Shown piece after piece: positions 9,921 through 20,039 of a DNA stretch of 64,000 nucleotides. The notes under the pieces are model-generated. The model had not been told where the DNA came from, did not search any database, and saw only the letters and a program-made list of their open reading frames with translations. The stretch comes from Marseilla massiliensis (GTDB lineage Bacteria > Bacteroidota > Bacteroidia > Bacteroidales > Bacteroidaceae). Each line of letters opens with the position of its first letter. The stretch's first letter is position 1. The translations under genes and the position numbers were made by a program. Location of the stretch: positions 1-64,000 of the forward strand of contig NZ_JACJJG010000003.1 of NCBI RefSeq assembly GCF_016899855.1, read 5' to 3'.

Positions 9921-11507
9921 ATGTCAGATAAAATTAAACCAAGCGAAGTATCTCAAGTCCTTCTTGACCAGCTAAAAGGTATTAGTGACAGTGCCAAGTT
10001 TGATGAGGTTGGTTCAGTTTTGCAGGTTAGCGACGGTGTTGCGCGTATATACGGATTGCGCAATGCAGAGGCAAACGAACTTCTCGAATTTGAGAATGGC
10101 ACTATGGCGATTGTCATGAACCTTGAGGAAGACAACGTTGGTTGTGTGCTTTTAGGTTCAACTTCCGGCATTAAAGAGGGTATGCTAGTAAAACGTACAA
10201 AGCGTATTGCTAGTATCAAGGTAAATGATAATATGCTTGGACGAGTTATAAATCCTTTGGGCCAAGCTATTGATGGTAAGGGCGATATTGATCTTTCCGA
10301 GTCATTTGAAATGCCATTGGATCGAAAAGCTCCTGGAGTTATTTATCGCCAACCGGTGAAGGAACCTCTGCAAACCGGCTTAAAAGCGGTGGATTCGATG
10401 ATTCCTATCGGAAGAGGACAACGCGAACTTATTATTGGCGACCGCCAAACAGGAAAAACCGCAATAGCCGTTGACACCATCATAAATCAGAAAAGTTTTT
10501 ATGATGCAGGAAAGCCAGTATATTGCATTTATGTTGCAATAGGACAAAAGGCTTCAACTGTTGCAGCTTTGGTCGCAAATTTGAAGGAACATGGAGCAAT
10601 GCCTTATACTATAGTCGTTGCAGCTACAGCAGCAGATCCAGCCGCTATGCAATATTATGCTCCTTTTGCAGGTGCTGCTATCGGTGAATATTTTAGGGAT
10701 AGAGGACTTTCTGCTTTAGTCGTTTATGATGACTTATCAAAGCAGGCTGTTGCATATCGTGAAGTCTCACTAATCCTGCGTCGTCCTTCTGGGCGTGAAG
10801 CTTATCCTGGTGATGTGTTCTATTTGCATAGCCGTTTATTGGAACGTGCAGCTAGGATCAATGACCAACAGGAAGTTGCCGAACAGATGAACGACTTACC
10901 CGAATGCATGAAAGGTCACGTAAAGGGTGGGGGATCTCTCACAGCCCTGCCAATCATTGAAACCCAGGCGGGTGACGTATCAGCTTATATTCCAACAAAT
11001 GTTATTTCCATTACTGATGGACAGATTTATCTTGAAACTGATTTGTTTAACCAAGGTTTCCGTCCAGCGATTAATGTGGGTATTTCCGTAAGTCGTGTCG
11101 GAGGTTCTGCGCAAATTAAGAGTATGAAAAAAGTTGCCGGAACATTGAAGATTGACCAGGCCCAGTATCGTGAACTTGAGTCTTTCTCGAAGTTCTCAAG
11201 TGACATGGATGCCGTGACTGCTATGACTCTTGATAGAGGACGTAAAAACAATCAATTGTTGATACAGCCTCAGTATAGTCCTATGCCTGTGGGTGAGCAA
11301 ATATCAATTCTCTATTGTGGAACTCATGGATTGTTGCGTGATGTACCAGTTGAGAAAGTTCGCGAGTGTCAAGATACATTCTTGGACAAGATGCGCTCTG
11401 CTCATGCTGACGTTATTGCAACATTGTCAGAAGGAAAAATCGGTGATGAACAGACTAAAGTTATCGAATCTGTAATGGCCGACATAGCCGGGCAATATAA
11501 AAACTGA
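9921..11507 (+). CDS. atpA: ATP synthase F1 subunit alpha
   Basis: Non-catalytic nucleotide-binding subunit of the F1 head, 528 residues. The P-loop is GDRQTGKT (173-180) and the alpha signature appears in [17 protein letters not shown]. The N-terminal beta barrel, central nucleotide domain and C-terminal helical domain are all present at normal length. The gap to atpG is 7 bases. Confidence 0.97.
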   Translation: MSDKIKPSEVSQVLLDQLKGISDSAKFDEVGSVLQVSDGVARIYGLRNAEANELLEFENGTMAIVMNLEEDNVGCVLLGSTSGIKEGMLVKRTKRIASIKVNDNMLGRVINPLGQAIDGKGDIDLSESFEMPLDRKAPGVIYRQPVKEPLQTGLKAVDSMIPIGRGQRELIIGDRQTGKTAIAVDTIINQKSFYDAGKPVYCIYVAIGQKASTVAALVANLKEHGAMPYTIVVAATAADPAAMQYYAPFAGAAIGEYFRDRGLSALVVYDDLSKQAVAYREVSLILRRPSGREAYPGDVFYLHSRLLERAARINDQQEVAEQMNDLPECMKGHVKGGGSLTALPIIETQAGDVSAYIPTNVISITDGQIYLETDLFNQGFRPAINVGISVSRVGGSAQIKSMKKVAGTLKIDQAQYRELESFSKFSSDMDAVTAMTLDRGRKNNQLLIQPQYSPMPVGEQISILYCGTHGLLRDVPVEKVRECQDTFLDKMRSAHADVIATLSEGKIGDEQTKVIESVMADIAGQYKN

Positions 11508-11514
11508 TTAATCT

Positions 11515-12480
11515 ATGCCGTCACTTAAAGAGATAAAAAACCGAATCTCATCTGTAAATAGCACTCGTAAAATTACGAGTGCTATGAAAATGGTGGCCTC
11601 TTCAAAACTCCATCATGCGCAGGTTATGATTGAGAACATGTTGCCATACGAATCTATGCTTGAACATATTCTCAAAAGCTTTCTCGCTTCAGAAGTTGAT
11701 GCGTCAACTGTTTACAGTGTAGAGCGTCCGGTAAAGCGTGTTGCTTTAGTTGTATATTCGTCCAACAGTAGTTTGTGTGGAGGCTTTAATGCCAATATCA
11801 TAAAGATGATGCAACAGGTAATCAATGAATATCAGCATTTAAGCAAGGATAATATTATAATTTATCCTGTTGGTCGAAAAGTGGCTGAAAAAGTGACGAA
11901 GCTTGGCTTAACTTGTGGTGGTGATTATTCAGAAATTTCAGATAAACCGAATTTCCAGCAATGTATAGATTTAGCTGAAATACTTGCAGGCAAGTTTATT
12001 ACGGGTGAGATCGATAAGGTTGAAATGATATATCATCATTTCAAAAGTGCCGGTTCGCAAATTCTGACGCGTAAGACATTTTTACCGATTGATGTTAAAA
12101 ACGAGTTGGATTTTGACGATGAACGTGATTTGTCTTCAAACATAGTAACAAGAGAAGCACAGGAATATCTACGTAAAAAGAAACAGAGTTCTGCTTCTCA
12201 AAAGGAAGAGGTTAAGCCGTTGAATGACAATTTCATCGTGGAACCAGACATGAATTCAGTACTCTCCGAGCTAATACCTAAACTATATCATTTGATGATT
12301 TATACGGCATTATTGGATAGTAATGCAAGTGAGCATGCAGCGCGAATGGTAGCCATGCAGACTGCTACAGATAATGCAGATGAGCTTTTACGAGAGCTTA
12401 ATTTGCAATATAACAAGAGTCGTCAGCAAGCTATTACGAATGAATTGCTTGATATTGTTGGTGGAACTGTTAACAATTGA
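11515..12480 (+). CDS. atpG: ATP synthase F1 subunit gamma
   Basis: Central rotor shaft. The N-terminal helix (MPSLKEIKNRISSVNSTRKI) and C-terminal helix (HAARMVAMQTATDNADELL) are the conserved coiled-coil halves. At 321 residues it is about 30 longer than the E. coli protein. The extra length is a Lys/Glu/Ser-rich insertion at about 215-245. It is last in the operon and is followed by a strong terminator. Confidence 0.95.
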   Translation: MPSLKEIKNRISSVNSTRKITSAMKMVASSKLHHAQVMIENMLPYESMLEHILKSFLASEVDASTVYSVERPVKRVALVVYSSNSSLCGGFNANIIKMMQQVINEYQHLSKDNIIIYPVGRKVAEKVTKLGLTCGGDYSEISDKPNFQQCIDLAEILAGKFITGEIDKVEMIYHHFKSAGSQILTRKTFLPIDVKNELDFDDERDLSSNIVTREAQEYLRKKKQSSASQKEEVKPLNDNFIVEPDMNSVLSELIPKLYHLMIYTALLDSNASEHAARMVAMQTATDNADELLRELNLQYNKSRQQAITNELLDIVGGTVNN

Positions 12481-12509
12481 CATGAAGTGAGGATGAGTAT
12501 TTGGCAATT

Positions 12510-12547
12510 AAATAAAAAAGGGGAGATTTTTCTTCCCTTTTTTATTT
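12510..12547. terminator. Bidirectional terminator after atp operon
   Basis: A 17-bp stem (12510-12526 with 12531-12547, one G-T wobble), a TTTT loop and an A-run on one side mirrored by a T-run on the other. It can end the atp operon on the plus strand and the tRNA transcript on the minus strand. Confidence 0.88.
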
Positions 12548-12666
12548 AGTAATTATATATTGTACAAATTCATTTATTGAAATGAAATTGTCATTTATAC
12601 ATGATTAAATTATGTGGAAAAATATATGTAAAATAAAATATTTTATATTTCAATATTTTATTGTCG

Positions 12667-12739
12667 AGCGGTAAACGAGGCTCGAACTCGCGACCCCCAG
12701 CTTGGGAAGCTAGTGCTCTACCAACTGAGCTATTACCGC
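12667..12739 (-). tRNA. tRNA-Gly (anticodon CCC)
   Basis: The cloverleaf folds on the minus strand: acceptor GCGGTAA with TTACCGC, D arm GCTC/GAGC, anticodon loop TTCCCAA, T arm GCGAG-TTCGAGC-CTCGT. The anticodon CCC reads GGG. The discriminator base is T and CCA is not encoded. A tRNA-Thr gene lies 16 bases upstream in the same transcript. Confidence 0.93.
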
Positions 12740-12755
12740 AACATTTTGACCTTTG

Positions 12756-12828
12756 AGCCGATACCGGGACTCGAACCCGGGACCTATTCATTACGAATGA
12801 ATTGCTCTACCAACTGAGCCATATCGGC
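12756..12828 (-). tRNA. tRNA-Thr (anticodon CGT)
   Basis: The cloverleaf folds on the minus strand: acceptor GCCGATA with TATCGGC, anticodon stem ATTCA/TGAAT around loop TTCGTAA, T arm CCGGG-TTCGAGT-CCCGG. The anticodon CGT reads ACG. No encoded CCA. First of the two-tRNA transcript. Confidence 0.93.
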
Positions 12829-12846
12829 CTTAAATTTTTGACGGTG

Positions 12847-12854
12847 CAAAGGTA
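12847..12854 (-). promoter_or_regulatory. -7 box of the tRNA pair
   Basis: The minus strand reads TACCTTTG here, 18 bases ahead of the tRNA-Thr 5' end. No clear TTTG is visible at -33. Confidence 0.5.
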
Positions 12855-12953
12855 ATAAATTTTATTGAGTAATATAAAGCTATGAACATTAAAAGTTAAT
12901 ATTTTAACTTATTTTTTCAATTAATTATTCAATCTATTTATTTTAATCGCTAA

Positions 12954-15761
12954 TTATGATAATTTTTCTTCAAGATATTTTCCTGTAATACTTTTAGAGC
13001 ATTTCACCATATCCTCAGGTGTGCCTGCAAATACAAGTTTTCCTCCTTTGTCTCCACCTTCTGGACCAAGGTCTATAACATAATCAGCACACTTGATAAC
13101 GTCAAGGTTATGTTCAATGACAATAACTGTATGTCCATGCTGTATCAGCGCATCGAAGGCAATCAAGAGTTTCTTTATGTCGTGAAAATGTAGACCTGTT
13201 GTAGGCTCGTCAAAAATGAATAGGGTAGGGTCACATTTTTCCTGTCCAAGGAAGTAAGCAAGCTTTACGCGTTGGTTTTCACCTCCAGACAGCGTTGATG
13301 AACTTTGTCCAAGTTTTATATACCCTAATCCGACATCATCCAGGGGTTTAAGTTTGCGGACAATTGTTTCTTGCCCATTAGTCGAAAAGAATTCTATTGC
13401 TTCGTTTACTGTCATTTCCAAAACTTCGTAGATATTTTTTCCGGCAAAACGCACATCCAATATGTCTGATTTGAATCTTTTACCATGACATGCATCACAT
13501 TCAAGCTCCAAATCTGCCATAAATTGCATTTCTACAGTAATGATACCTGTTCCTTTGCACGTTTCACATCGTCCTCCATCTGTATTGAAAGAAAAGTATT
13601 GTGCGGTAAATCCCATTTGTTGTGCCAATGGTTGATCTGCAAATAATTGTCTGATTTCATCAAATGCCTTGACATACGTAACCGGATTAGAACGAGAACT
13701 TTTACCTATGGGATTTTGGTTAACCATTTCTACGTGTTTGATTTCTGCCCAATCGCCTTCCAATCCCGCATATTCTCCTGGAGTATCTGCAACTTCATCA
13801 AGTTTCCGTTTTAGGGCAGGGTAGAGGATACCTCTAACTAATGATGACTTTCCTGAGCCACTCACTCCTGTAACGACGTTCATGACATTCAACGGGAACG
13901 CAACATCTATTCCCTTGAGATTATTCATCCTTGCGCCCTTAATGACAATACTATTATTCCATGCTCTTCTTGTTTGGGGAACTGGTATAATTTCTTTACC
14001 GAAGAGATAGCTAATAGTATGACTATGGCTATATTTTTTCAGATCATCTTCCGACAAGAGAGATGGTTCTCCCTCATATACGATTTCACCACCGCAACTT
14101 CCTGCATCAGGGCCAAGGTCAATAAGGTAATCCGCTGATCGTATTATATCTTCGTCATGTTCAACCACAATAACAGTGTTACCGATCTCCTTCAGTTCCT
14201 TCAGAACATTGATAAGCCTAAAAGTATCCCGGCTATGTAGTCCGATACTCGGTTCGTCCAATATATACAACGAACCGACCAAACTACTTCCCAATGCTGT
14301 CGTAAGGTTAATTCGTTGACTCTCACCACCGCTAAGGCTGTTTGACGCACGGTTAAGTGTTAAATAGCCAAGGCCAACTTCAACAAGGAAACGTAATCTG
14401 TTATTTATCTCAGTTAAAAGCCTTTTTCCCAGTCTTGCCTCATGCTCATTCAGTTGAAGATTGTCAAACCAATCCTTCAAATTTGTAATTGGCATGTCAA
14501 CAAGATTGCTGATACTTTTACCATTGATTTTTACATAATTTGCTTCCTTTTTTAATCGTGTACCTTTACATTCAGGACAAACTGTCCTGCCTCGATAACG
14601 GCTCATCATTACGCGGTATTGGATTTTGTATTGATTGTCTTTTAACATTTGGAAAAAAGAATCAATACAAACTTTATCTTTTATATTAAACATTTTTTGA
14701 GACGGAAGACCGTGCCATAACCATTCCTTATATTTTGCGGAAAGGTTATAGTATGGTTCGAAAATCGGGAATTTATCCTTTGCCGCCTGAAGGCAAAATG
14801 CCTCTTTCCATTTCTCCATTTTCTCGCCATGCCAACATTGCACACAACCATCATACACACTTAATGATGGATTTGGTACAACAAGTTTTTCGTCTATTCC
14901 TATCACGTTGCCGAAACCCTCACAAACAGGGCAGGCACCGATAGGCGAATTGAAAGAGAACATATTATCATTTGGCTCTTCAAAATGTATTCCGTCCGCC
15001 TCAAATTTATCAGAAAAATCATATGTTATGTTTGATGGTATAAATACAATTCGGCATGTACCGTCACCTTCAAAAAAGGCCGTTTCAACAGAATCATTAA
15101 TTCTCGAAATTACATCGGGCGCGTTGTCTACTGATAAACGGTCAATCAGGATATATACATCCTCGGGATTTAAGTTGTCTGCATTTTCAACGGCATCTTC
15201 TATTCTGATGAATTCGCCATTATGATAAATACGTGAAAATCCTTGCTGAAGATAAATTTGTAATTGTCTTTCAAGTGAATATCCATCATTAATGTGAAGG
15301 CGCGAAAGAATTACAAACTTAGTTCCTGATGAAAACGTGAATATGCAATTTATAATATCCTCAGATGTGTGCCGTTTGACTTCTACGCCACTTACCGGTG
15401 AATAAGTATGACCGATACGTGCAAACAGCATACGCATGTAATCATATATTTCAGTACTTGTTCCAACGGTAGACCGAGGGTTACGTGTATTGACTTTTTG
15501 TTCTACAGCAATTGCTGGTGGAAGGCCCTTAATATAATCGAAGTCTGGCTTATTCATGCGTCCCAAGAATTGCCTGGCGTAGGCAGACAAACTTTCTACA
15601 TAGCGACGTTGGCCCTCAGCATATAATGTGTCAAAAGCCAGTGATGACTTTCCAGAGCCAGAAACACCGGTAATTACTATAAACTTATTATGTGGTATTT
15701 CTAATGAAATATTTTTCAGGTTATTAACCCTTACATTTTTAAGTTCTATGCAGTCGTTCAT
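12954..15761 (-). CDS. uvrA: Excinuclease ABC subunit A
   Basis: DNA-damage recognition ATPase of nucleotide excision repair; binds lesions as a dimer and loads UvrB. The 935-residue protein has two ABC modules, each with a P-loop GVSGSGKS (first at 32-39) and an ABC signature (LSGGESQRI and LSGGENQRV). Zinc-finger cysteine pairs lie in [16 protein letters not shown] and [10 protein letters not shown] start it at [12 protein letters not shown] (15761), which aligns with the family N-terminus. A frame extension to 15833 adds 24 unlikely residues. Confidence 0.95.
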   Translation of the reverse strand: MNDCIELKNVRVNNLKNISLEIPHNKFIVITGVSGSGKSSLAFDTLYAEGQRRYVESLSAYARQFLGRMNKPDFDYIKGLPPAIAVEQKVNTRNPRSTVGTSTEIYDYMRMLFARIGHTYSPVSGVEVKRHTSEDIINCIFTFSSGTKFVILSRLHINDGYSLERQLQIYLQQGFSRIYHNGEFIRIEDAVENADNLNPEDVYILIDRLSVDNAPDVISRINDSVETAFFEGDGTCRIVFIPSNITYDFSDKFEADGIHFEEPNDNMFSFNSPIGACPVCEGFGNVIGIDEKLVVPNPSLSVYDGCVQCWHGEKMEKWKEAFCLQAAKDKFPIFEPYYNLSAKYKEWLWHGLPSQKMFNIKDKVCIDSFFQMLKDNQYKIQYRVMMSRYRGRTVCPECKGTRLKKEANYVKINGKSISNLVDMPITNLKDWFDNLQLNEHEARLGKRLLTEINNRLRFLVEVGLGYLTLNRASNSLSGGESQRINLTTALGSSLVGSLYILDEPSIGLHSRDTFRLINVLKELKEIGNTVIVVEHDEDIIRSADYLIDLGPDAGSCGGEIVYEGEPSLLSEDDLKKYSHSHTISYLFGKEIIPVPQTRRAWNNSIVIKGARMNNLKGIDVAFPLNVMNVVTGVSGSGKSSLVRGILYPALKRKLDEVADTPGEYAGLEGDWAEIKHVEMVNQNPIGKSSRSNPVTYVKAFDEIRQLFADQPLAQQMGFTAQYFSFNTDGGRCETCKGTGIITVEMQFMADLELECDACHGKRFKSDILDVRFAGKNIYEVLEMTVNEAIEFFSTNGQETIVRKLKPLDDVGLGYIKLGQSSSTLSGGENQRVKLAYFLGQEKCDPTLFIFDEPTTGLHFHDIKKLLIAFDALIQHGHTVIVIEHNLDVIKCADYVIDLGPEGGDKGGKLVFAGTPEDMVKCSKSITGKYLEEKLS

Positions 15762-15936
15762 TTTAGTATCTTTTTCTAATAATTTTTCGCCGTGAGTGGG
15801 ATTTATATTAATTTCGCATCTGATATTTATCATAATATATGTTAGTTGACAAATGCTTATTGATTGCCAAACAACTCTATAATACCCACCTCACGAACAA
15901 CACAACTTCAACTTCATCATTTTAATGAGGCATCAA

Positions 15937-16851
15937 TTATCTTACGCGCAATAAGTCGCCGACTTGAATTGAATAATCCGGCGAGAGGTCATTCATCTTA
16001 TAGAGGCTTTCAAGCCGTATGCCATAGTACTGCGCTATTGAATACATACTTTCACCGGCCTTTACGCGGTGTGGCCTGTTTTTATACGCTTTGTCAGCTT
16101 TCTTTTGTTTCTTTTTAAGATATATTATTTCACCTGGAATTAATCTGTCATTTTTGTCGCGTTCGTTATATTTTGCAAGTTTTTTGTATGAAATGCCAAC
16201 TTCCCTTGCAATTGACCTAAAGCTGTCACCTTGGCGAACATTCAAGTAGTAATTCTTATTATAAATATGAATTGGATGTAAATTTATACTCGGCGCTACG
16301 TCCTTTACCGACGAGCGCTCAACCATGAATTTATCATATTTCTTTGCTTTGTCATATTTATGCAGCTTATAAAGCTCTATTATGCCTATAAGCTGTTTTG
16401 CGTATGTTGGACTTGTGGCATATCCGCATTTCTTCAGTCCCTTAGCCCAGCCCTTATAGTCTGTGCGTTTTAGCCTGAAAAGGCTGCGGTATCGCGGCTG
16501 ACGAGCAAGGAACCTGCTATGGTCTTCATAGCTTTCGTACACGTCGCGGTATGCCCTGAAACATTCGTTATTGGCATCGTCGTCATGATATGTCCTTGCG
16601 CCCGTCCAATCGTGGCACTTTATTCCAAAATGATTATTGCCGTTACGGGCCAGTTCACTCATGCCCGCGCCGCTTTCAAGCAATCCCTGGGCCAACGTTA
16701 TACTGGCAGGAATGTTATATTTAAGCATTTCCGCAATGGCCAAATCCTTATATTGATCAATGTAAGCCTGATAGCGTGAGTTCCATTTTAGCTGCGCGTT
16801 CAATGATACGCATAAAAAAGTGATAATACTTAATACAAAATATCTTTTCAT
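15937..16851 (-). CDS. Secreted LysM N-acetylglucosaminidase (GH73-like)
   Basis: Exported peptidoglycan hydrolase, 304 residues. It has a signal peptide (about 1-19), then a glucosaminidase domain of the FlgJ C-terminal/GH73 type (about 25-165) with the catalytic Glu 59 in AQGLLESGAG. Two LysM peptidoglycan-binding repeats follow (about 205-250 and 260-304, the second starting HRVKAGESMYSIAQYYG). It probably cleaves glycan strands during wall growth or turnover. It is transcribed divergently from the thioesterase, with its own promoter. Confidence 0.9.
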   Translation of the reverse strand: MKRYFVLSIITFLCVSLNAQLKWNSRYQAYIDQYKDLAIAEMLKYNIPASITLAQGLLESGAGMSELARNGNNHFGIKCHDWTGARTYHDDDANNECFRAYRDVYESYEDHSRFLARQPRYRSLFRLKRTDYKGWAKGLKKCGYATSPTYAKQLIGIIELYKLHKYDKAKKYDKFMVERSSVKDVAPSINLHPIHIYNKNYYLNVRQGDSFRSIAREVGISYKKLAKYNERDKNDRLIPGEIIYLKKKQKKADKAYKNRPHRVKAGESMYSIAQYYGIRLESLYKMNDLSPDYSIQVGDLLRVR

Positions 16852-16872
16852 GAGTTAATGCTCAAATTTATG

Positions 16873-16903
16873 CAAAAGTAAGCCAATTCTGCCTGTTTAC
16901 AAA
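16873..16903 (-). promoter_or_regulatory. Promoter of LysM glucosaminidase
   Basis: On the minus strand TTTG (16903-16900), 19 bases, then TACTTTTG (16880-16873). Both halves match the Bacteroidota consensus. Confidence 0.75.
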
Positions 16904-16947
16904 ATTTTACCTGATAAAATTCCATAATCTCGACCACATTACTTAAT

Positions 16948-16980
16948 TTTGCAAATAATAACCGACAGCGGTTAATTTTG
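16948..16980 (+). promoter_or_regulatory. Promoter of thioesterase
   Basis: TTTG at 16948-16951, a 21-base spacer and TAATTTTG at 16973-16980. The -33 element is itself part of another TAATTTTG (16944-16951), so two stacked -7-like boxes lie here. The ATG is 33 bases downstream. Confidence 0.65.
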
Positions 16981-17012
16981 CTAACATTATTTTTCGTATT
17001 AAATAAATATTT

Positions 17013-17396
17013 ATGGAAATCGGCGTTAAGAATGTCATCGAAACAACTGTCACTGAAAATAATACAGCTGTTGCCATGGGAAGCGGTACCTTGTCAGTGT
17101 TTGCCACACCTGCTATGATTGCGCTTATTGAAGAGACTGCGTGGCGCAGTGTTGTCCCATATCTTGAACCTGGACAGGCTACGGTCGGTACACGGCTTGA
17201 CATAAGCCATGTATCCCCTACCCCTTTGGGTATGACCGTCAAGTGTGAAACTGAGCTGATAGAAGCCGATGGCAGGAAACTGAAATTCAAGGCTGAAGTG
17301 TATGATGAATCTGGACTCATCGGTACAGGTACCCATGAACGTTTTATCATCACAGCCGATAAGTTCCAGGCAAAAGCAGAATCAAAGAAATCATAA
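17013..17396 (+). CDS. Hot-dog thioesterase, FlK-like
   Basis: 127-residue single-domain hot-dog protein of the fluoroacetyl-CoA thioesterase-like family, predicted to hydrolyse a small acyl-CoA. The positions that form the catalytic triad in FlK are visible as Thr 32 (FATPAM), Glu 40 (ALIEE) and His 66 (DISHVSPTP). The conserved GTGTHERFI stretch closes the domain. The physiological substrate is unknown; fluoroacetyl-CoA itself is unlikely in this setting. It is monocistronic on its own promoter. Confidence 0.85.
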   Translation: MEIGVKNVIETTVTENNTAVAMGSGTLSVFATPAMIALIEETAWRSVVPYLEPGQATVGTRLDISHVSPTPLGMTVKCETELIEADGRKLKFKAEVYDESGLIGTGTHERFIITADKFQAKAESKKS

Positions 17397-17482
17397 GTAC
17401 CACACACATTCCCGTTTATAGACCGTTCATGTTCAATTCAATAATTTAAAGGTAACTTATTGAGTTTCAACAGTTTTATAAT

Positions 17483-17570
17483 AGACGGCATTTTAGCTTT
17501 ACAGAGGCGGCCTTTTACAAGACTAAAGACCGTCTATTGTAAAGCGAAAGGCCGCCTTTCGAAGTGCGAA
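17483..17570. repeat. 22-bp-period degenerate array, copy 2
   Basis: Four exact 22-base steps at 17483, 17505, 17527 and 17549 with cores GACGGC, GGCGGCC, GACCGTC and GGCCGCC, each followed by a T-rich run. AATAGACGG (17480-17488) is the exact reverse complement of CCGTCTATT (17530-17538), and GGCGGCC (17506-17512) of GGCCGCC (17550-17556). The order A-B-A'-B' allows alternative hairpins or a pseudoknot. A fifth core (CGGCATATT) follows about 3 bases out of phase. Confidence 0.7.
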
Positions 17571-17624
17571 CGGCATATTGGCGTAATCATAATAATGATA
17601 AAGTAAAAAATCAGAAAAAATATC

Positions 17625-18668
17625 ATGTTTGCATATACATATATAGAAAAAGGCAACTTTGCCATGACCGATAAGCCTAAACCACAACTTATAGACGACA
17701 ACGATGCAATTGTACGTGTTACACTTGGCAGCATCTGTACGAGTGACCTCCACATTAAGCATGGAAGTGTACCTCGTGCCGTACCAGGCATAACTATAGG
17801 ACACGAGATGGTTGGTATAGTGGAAAGTATTGGCAAGGCGGTAACAAAAGTTAAACCCGGCGACCGTGTTACGGTAAACGTTGAGACATTCTGTGGTGAA
17901 TGTTTTTTCTGTAAGCATGGATATGTAAATAATTGTACCGATCCGGACGGCGGATGGGCACTCGGCTGCCGTATTGACGGAGGACAGGCGGAGTTCGTTC
18001 GAGTACCGCATGCCGACCAGGGACTAAACCGCATACCGGATACTGTTACAGACGAGCAGGCTCTTTTCGTTGGAGACATTCTCGCCACAGGATTCTGGGC
18101 CGCAAGAATATCGGACATAACACCTGAAGACACTGTGCTGATAATTGGCGCCGGACCGACTGGTATTTGTACCCTTCTATGCGTAATGCTGAAACATCCC
18201 AAACGAATTGTCGTTTGCGAAAAATCACCAGAACGGATAGACTTTGTTAAGAAACATTATCCTGACGTCTCTGTGGTGCAACCATCTGAGTGCAAGGACT
18301 TCATAATGCGCTGCAGTGAACATGGAGGTGCGGACGTTGTAATAGAGGTGGCTGGTGCCGATGACACTTTCCGAATGGCTTGGGAATGCGCCCGCCCGAA
18401 TGCCACAGTCACAATCGTGGCTATGTATGATAAGCCACAGATACTTCCTCTGCCCGACATGTACGGCAAGAACCTTACGTTTAAGACAGGTGGGGTTGAC
18501 GGGTGTGACTGTGCAGAGATACTTAGCTTGATTAAAAAAGGCGAAATAGATACAACGCCGCTTATTACCCACCGATATGCTTTAAGAGAGATAGAGAAGG
18601 CATATCATATATTTGAAAATAAACTTAACGGAGTAATCAAGGTCGCAATATACGGAGAGCGATTGTAA
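17625..18668 (+). CDS. Zinc-dependent alcohol dehydrogenase (MDR family)
   Basis: NAD(P)-dependent medium-chain dehydrogenase, 347 residues. Catalytic zinc ligands are predicted at Cys 38 (SICTSD), His 60 in GHE and the Asp of VGDILATGF, the arrangement of secondary-alcohol dehydrogenases. A structural-zinc cysteine cluster is present at Cys 90, 93, 96 and 104. The Rossmann motif is GAGPTG. Related families include threonine and butanediol dehydrogenases, so substrate is uncertain. A role in redox balance of fermentation is plausible. It ends at a strong terminator. Confidence 0.88.
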   Translation: MFAYTYIEKGNFAMTDKPKPQLIDDNDAIVRVTLGSICTSDLHIKHGSVPRAVPGITIGHEMVGIVESIGKAVTKVKPGDRVTVNVETFCGECFFCKHGYVNNCTDPDGGWALGCRIDGGQAEFVRVPHADQGLNRIPDTVTDEQALFVGDILATGFWAARISDITPEDTVLIIGAGPTGICTLLCVMLKHPKRIVVCEKSPERIDFVKKHYPDVSVVQPSECKDFIMRCSEHGGADVVIEVAGADDTFRMAWECARPNATVTIVAMYDKPQILPLPDMYGKNLTFKTGGVDGCDCAEILSLIKKGEIDTTPLITHRYALREIEKAYHIFENKLNGVIKVAIYGERL

Positions 18669-18689
18669 TATGCCGTTCGCAGGTATGCT

Positions 18690-18725
18690 AAAAGCCGTCC
18701 TAACAATGCGTTAGGACGGCTTTTT
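18690..18725 (+). terminator. Intrinsic terminator after alcohol dehydrogenase
   Basis: A perfect 15-bp stem (18690-18704 with 18710-18724), 5-base loop, and a T-run at the 3' side; symmetric enough to work from either side. Confidence 0.9.
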
Positions 18726-18813
18726 AAGTCTGTTATGATGGTGCATAAGATATGCGGATATATTAAATGCAGAAATGAATGACTAAGATAGTAAGTTGTC
18801 ACACTGCTTAATT

Positions 18814-18866
18814 GAAAAAATTATGGCCCGTTACAGAATTGTCGTTTGACTTATGTAACAGGCCAT
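18814..18866 (-). terminator. Terminator of the leu operon
   Basis: On the minus strand ATGGCCTGTTACA (18866-18854) pairs with TGTAACGGGCCAT (18835-18823) apart from one internal mismatch, then AATTTTTT follows. It lies 23 bases beyond the leuB stop. Confidence 0.75.
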
Positions 18867-18889
18867 TTTGTCTTTAACGAATACGTTGT

Positions 18890-19960
18890 TTAAATCAATA
18901 CTGAATTTTTGATGTAGTCAACTATCCATTCTCCCACTTCTCTTGTACCATATTGTTTGCCTCCATCAACCTGTATCTCAGGTGTGCGCACGTTTGCATC
19001 GAGCGATGCATCAACAGCCTTTCTAACCAATATGCCTTCCTCTTTCAAGTCAAAGTGTTCAAGAAGCATGGCTACCGATAGGATTTGGGCCAATGGATTG
19101 GCTATGTTCTTGCCGGCAGCTTGGGGCCATGAGCCATGAACAGGCTCGAATACCGGTGTGCTTTCACCCGTTGAAGCTGAAGGAAGCAGTCCCATACTTC
19201 CGGATATACAGCTCCCTTCGTCCGTCAGAATGTCGCCGAAAGTGTTTTCAGTTACCATTACGTCAAAGAATTTAGGCTCAACCAACATACGCATTGAGGC
19301 GTTGTCAACAAACATATAGTCTGTTGTAACATCGGGATATTCCGGTTCAAGTTCTTTTGCAATCTGTCGCCATAAACGGCTTGAAGCCAGCACATTAGCT
19401 TTATCAACAACAGTAAGATGCCGTCTGCGTTTGCGTGCGTAATAATAAGCTACGCGCAGTATACGCTCAATTTCAGGACGTGTGTAATAGTTTGTGTCAT
19501 ACGCTTTATCGTTATCCTGGTATTTTTCACCAAAATACATGCCGCCAGTAAGTTCACGTATGCAAATAAAGTCAGCGCCTGCAATAAGTTCATCCTTAAG
19601 AGGCGATTTGTGAAGCAGGCACTTGAACGTCTGCACGGGACGTATATTGGCAAATAATCCGAGTTTCTTCCGCATGGCCAATAGCCCCTGTTCCGGCCTC
19701 ACTTTAGCAGTAGGGTCGTTATCAAAGCGAGGGTCGCCAACAGCCGCAAACAATACGGCGTCAGCCCATTTACATACCTCGAAAGTCTCATCAGGAAAAG
19801 GATCACCAACTTTATCTATCGCATCAGCTCCGCAAATAGCTGTCTTGTATTCTATCTCGTGGCCGAATTTTGCGGCAATAGTGTTCAAAACGGCTACGCC
19901 TTGTTCCATTATCTCTGGTCCAATGCCATCACCTGGCAATACTGCTATGTTAAGTTTCAT
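18890..19960 (-). CDS. leuB: 3-isopropylmalate dehydrogenase
   Basis: Oxidises and decarboxylates 3-isopropylmalate to the leucine precursor 2-ketoisocaproate. By the known promiscuity of the family it also acts on methylmalate in the citramalate route to isoleucine. The 356-residue protein has GDGIGPE (10-16), the NAD/metal signature near [19 protein letters not shown] and the adenine-site [14 protein letters not shown]. It is last in the operon, 79 bases after cimA, and is followed by a terminator. Confidence 0.95.
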   Translation of the reverse strand: MKLNIAVLPGDGIGPEIMEQGVAVLNTIAAKFGHEIEYKTAICGADAIDKVGDPFPDETFEVCKWADAVLFAAVGDPRFDNDPTAKVRPEQGLLAMRKKLGLFANIRPVQTFKCLLHKSPLKDELIAGADFICIRELTGGMYFGEKYQDNDKAYDTNYYTRPEIERILRVAYYYARKRRRHLTVVDKANVLASSRLWRQIAKELEPEYPDVTTDYMFVDNASMRMLVEPKFFDVMVTENTFGDILTDEGSCISGSMGLLPSASTGESTPVFEPVHGSWPQAAGKNIANPLAQILSVAMLLEHFDLKEEGILVRKAVDASLDANVRTPEIQVDGGKQYGTREVGEWIVDYIKNSVLI

Positions 19961-20039
19961 TTTTTTATTAAATCGTTAATTATAAAATTATGTTTTTATT
20001 ATTTATGGTATATGTACCGGTCTCCGTCAGACGGTGTTC

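Noticed and set aside
12591-12791. Small minus-strand frame with an SSVGRA-type sequence
   Set aside because: It runs through both tRNA genes; the open frame is a by-product of tRNA sequence.
12881-12920. AT-only hairpin before the uvrA stop
   Set aside because: AAGTTAA/TTAACTT is short and its T-run is on the strand opposite to uvrA, so it does not fit a terminator for a known gene.
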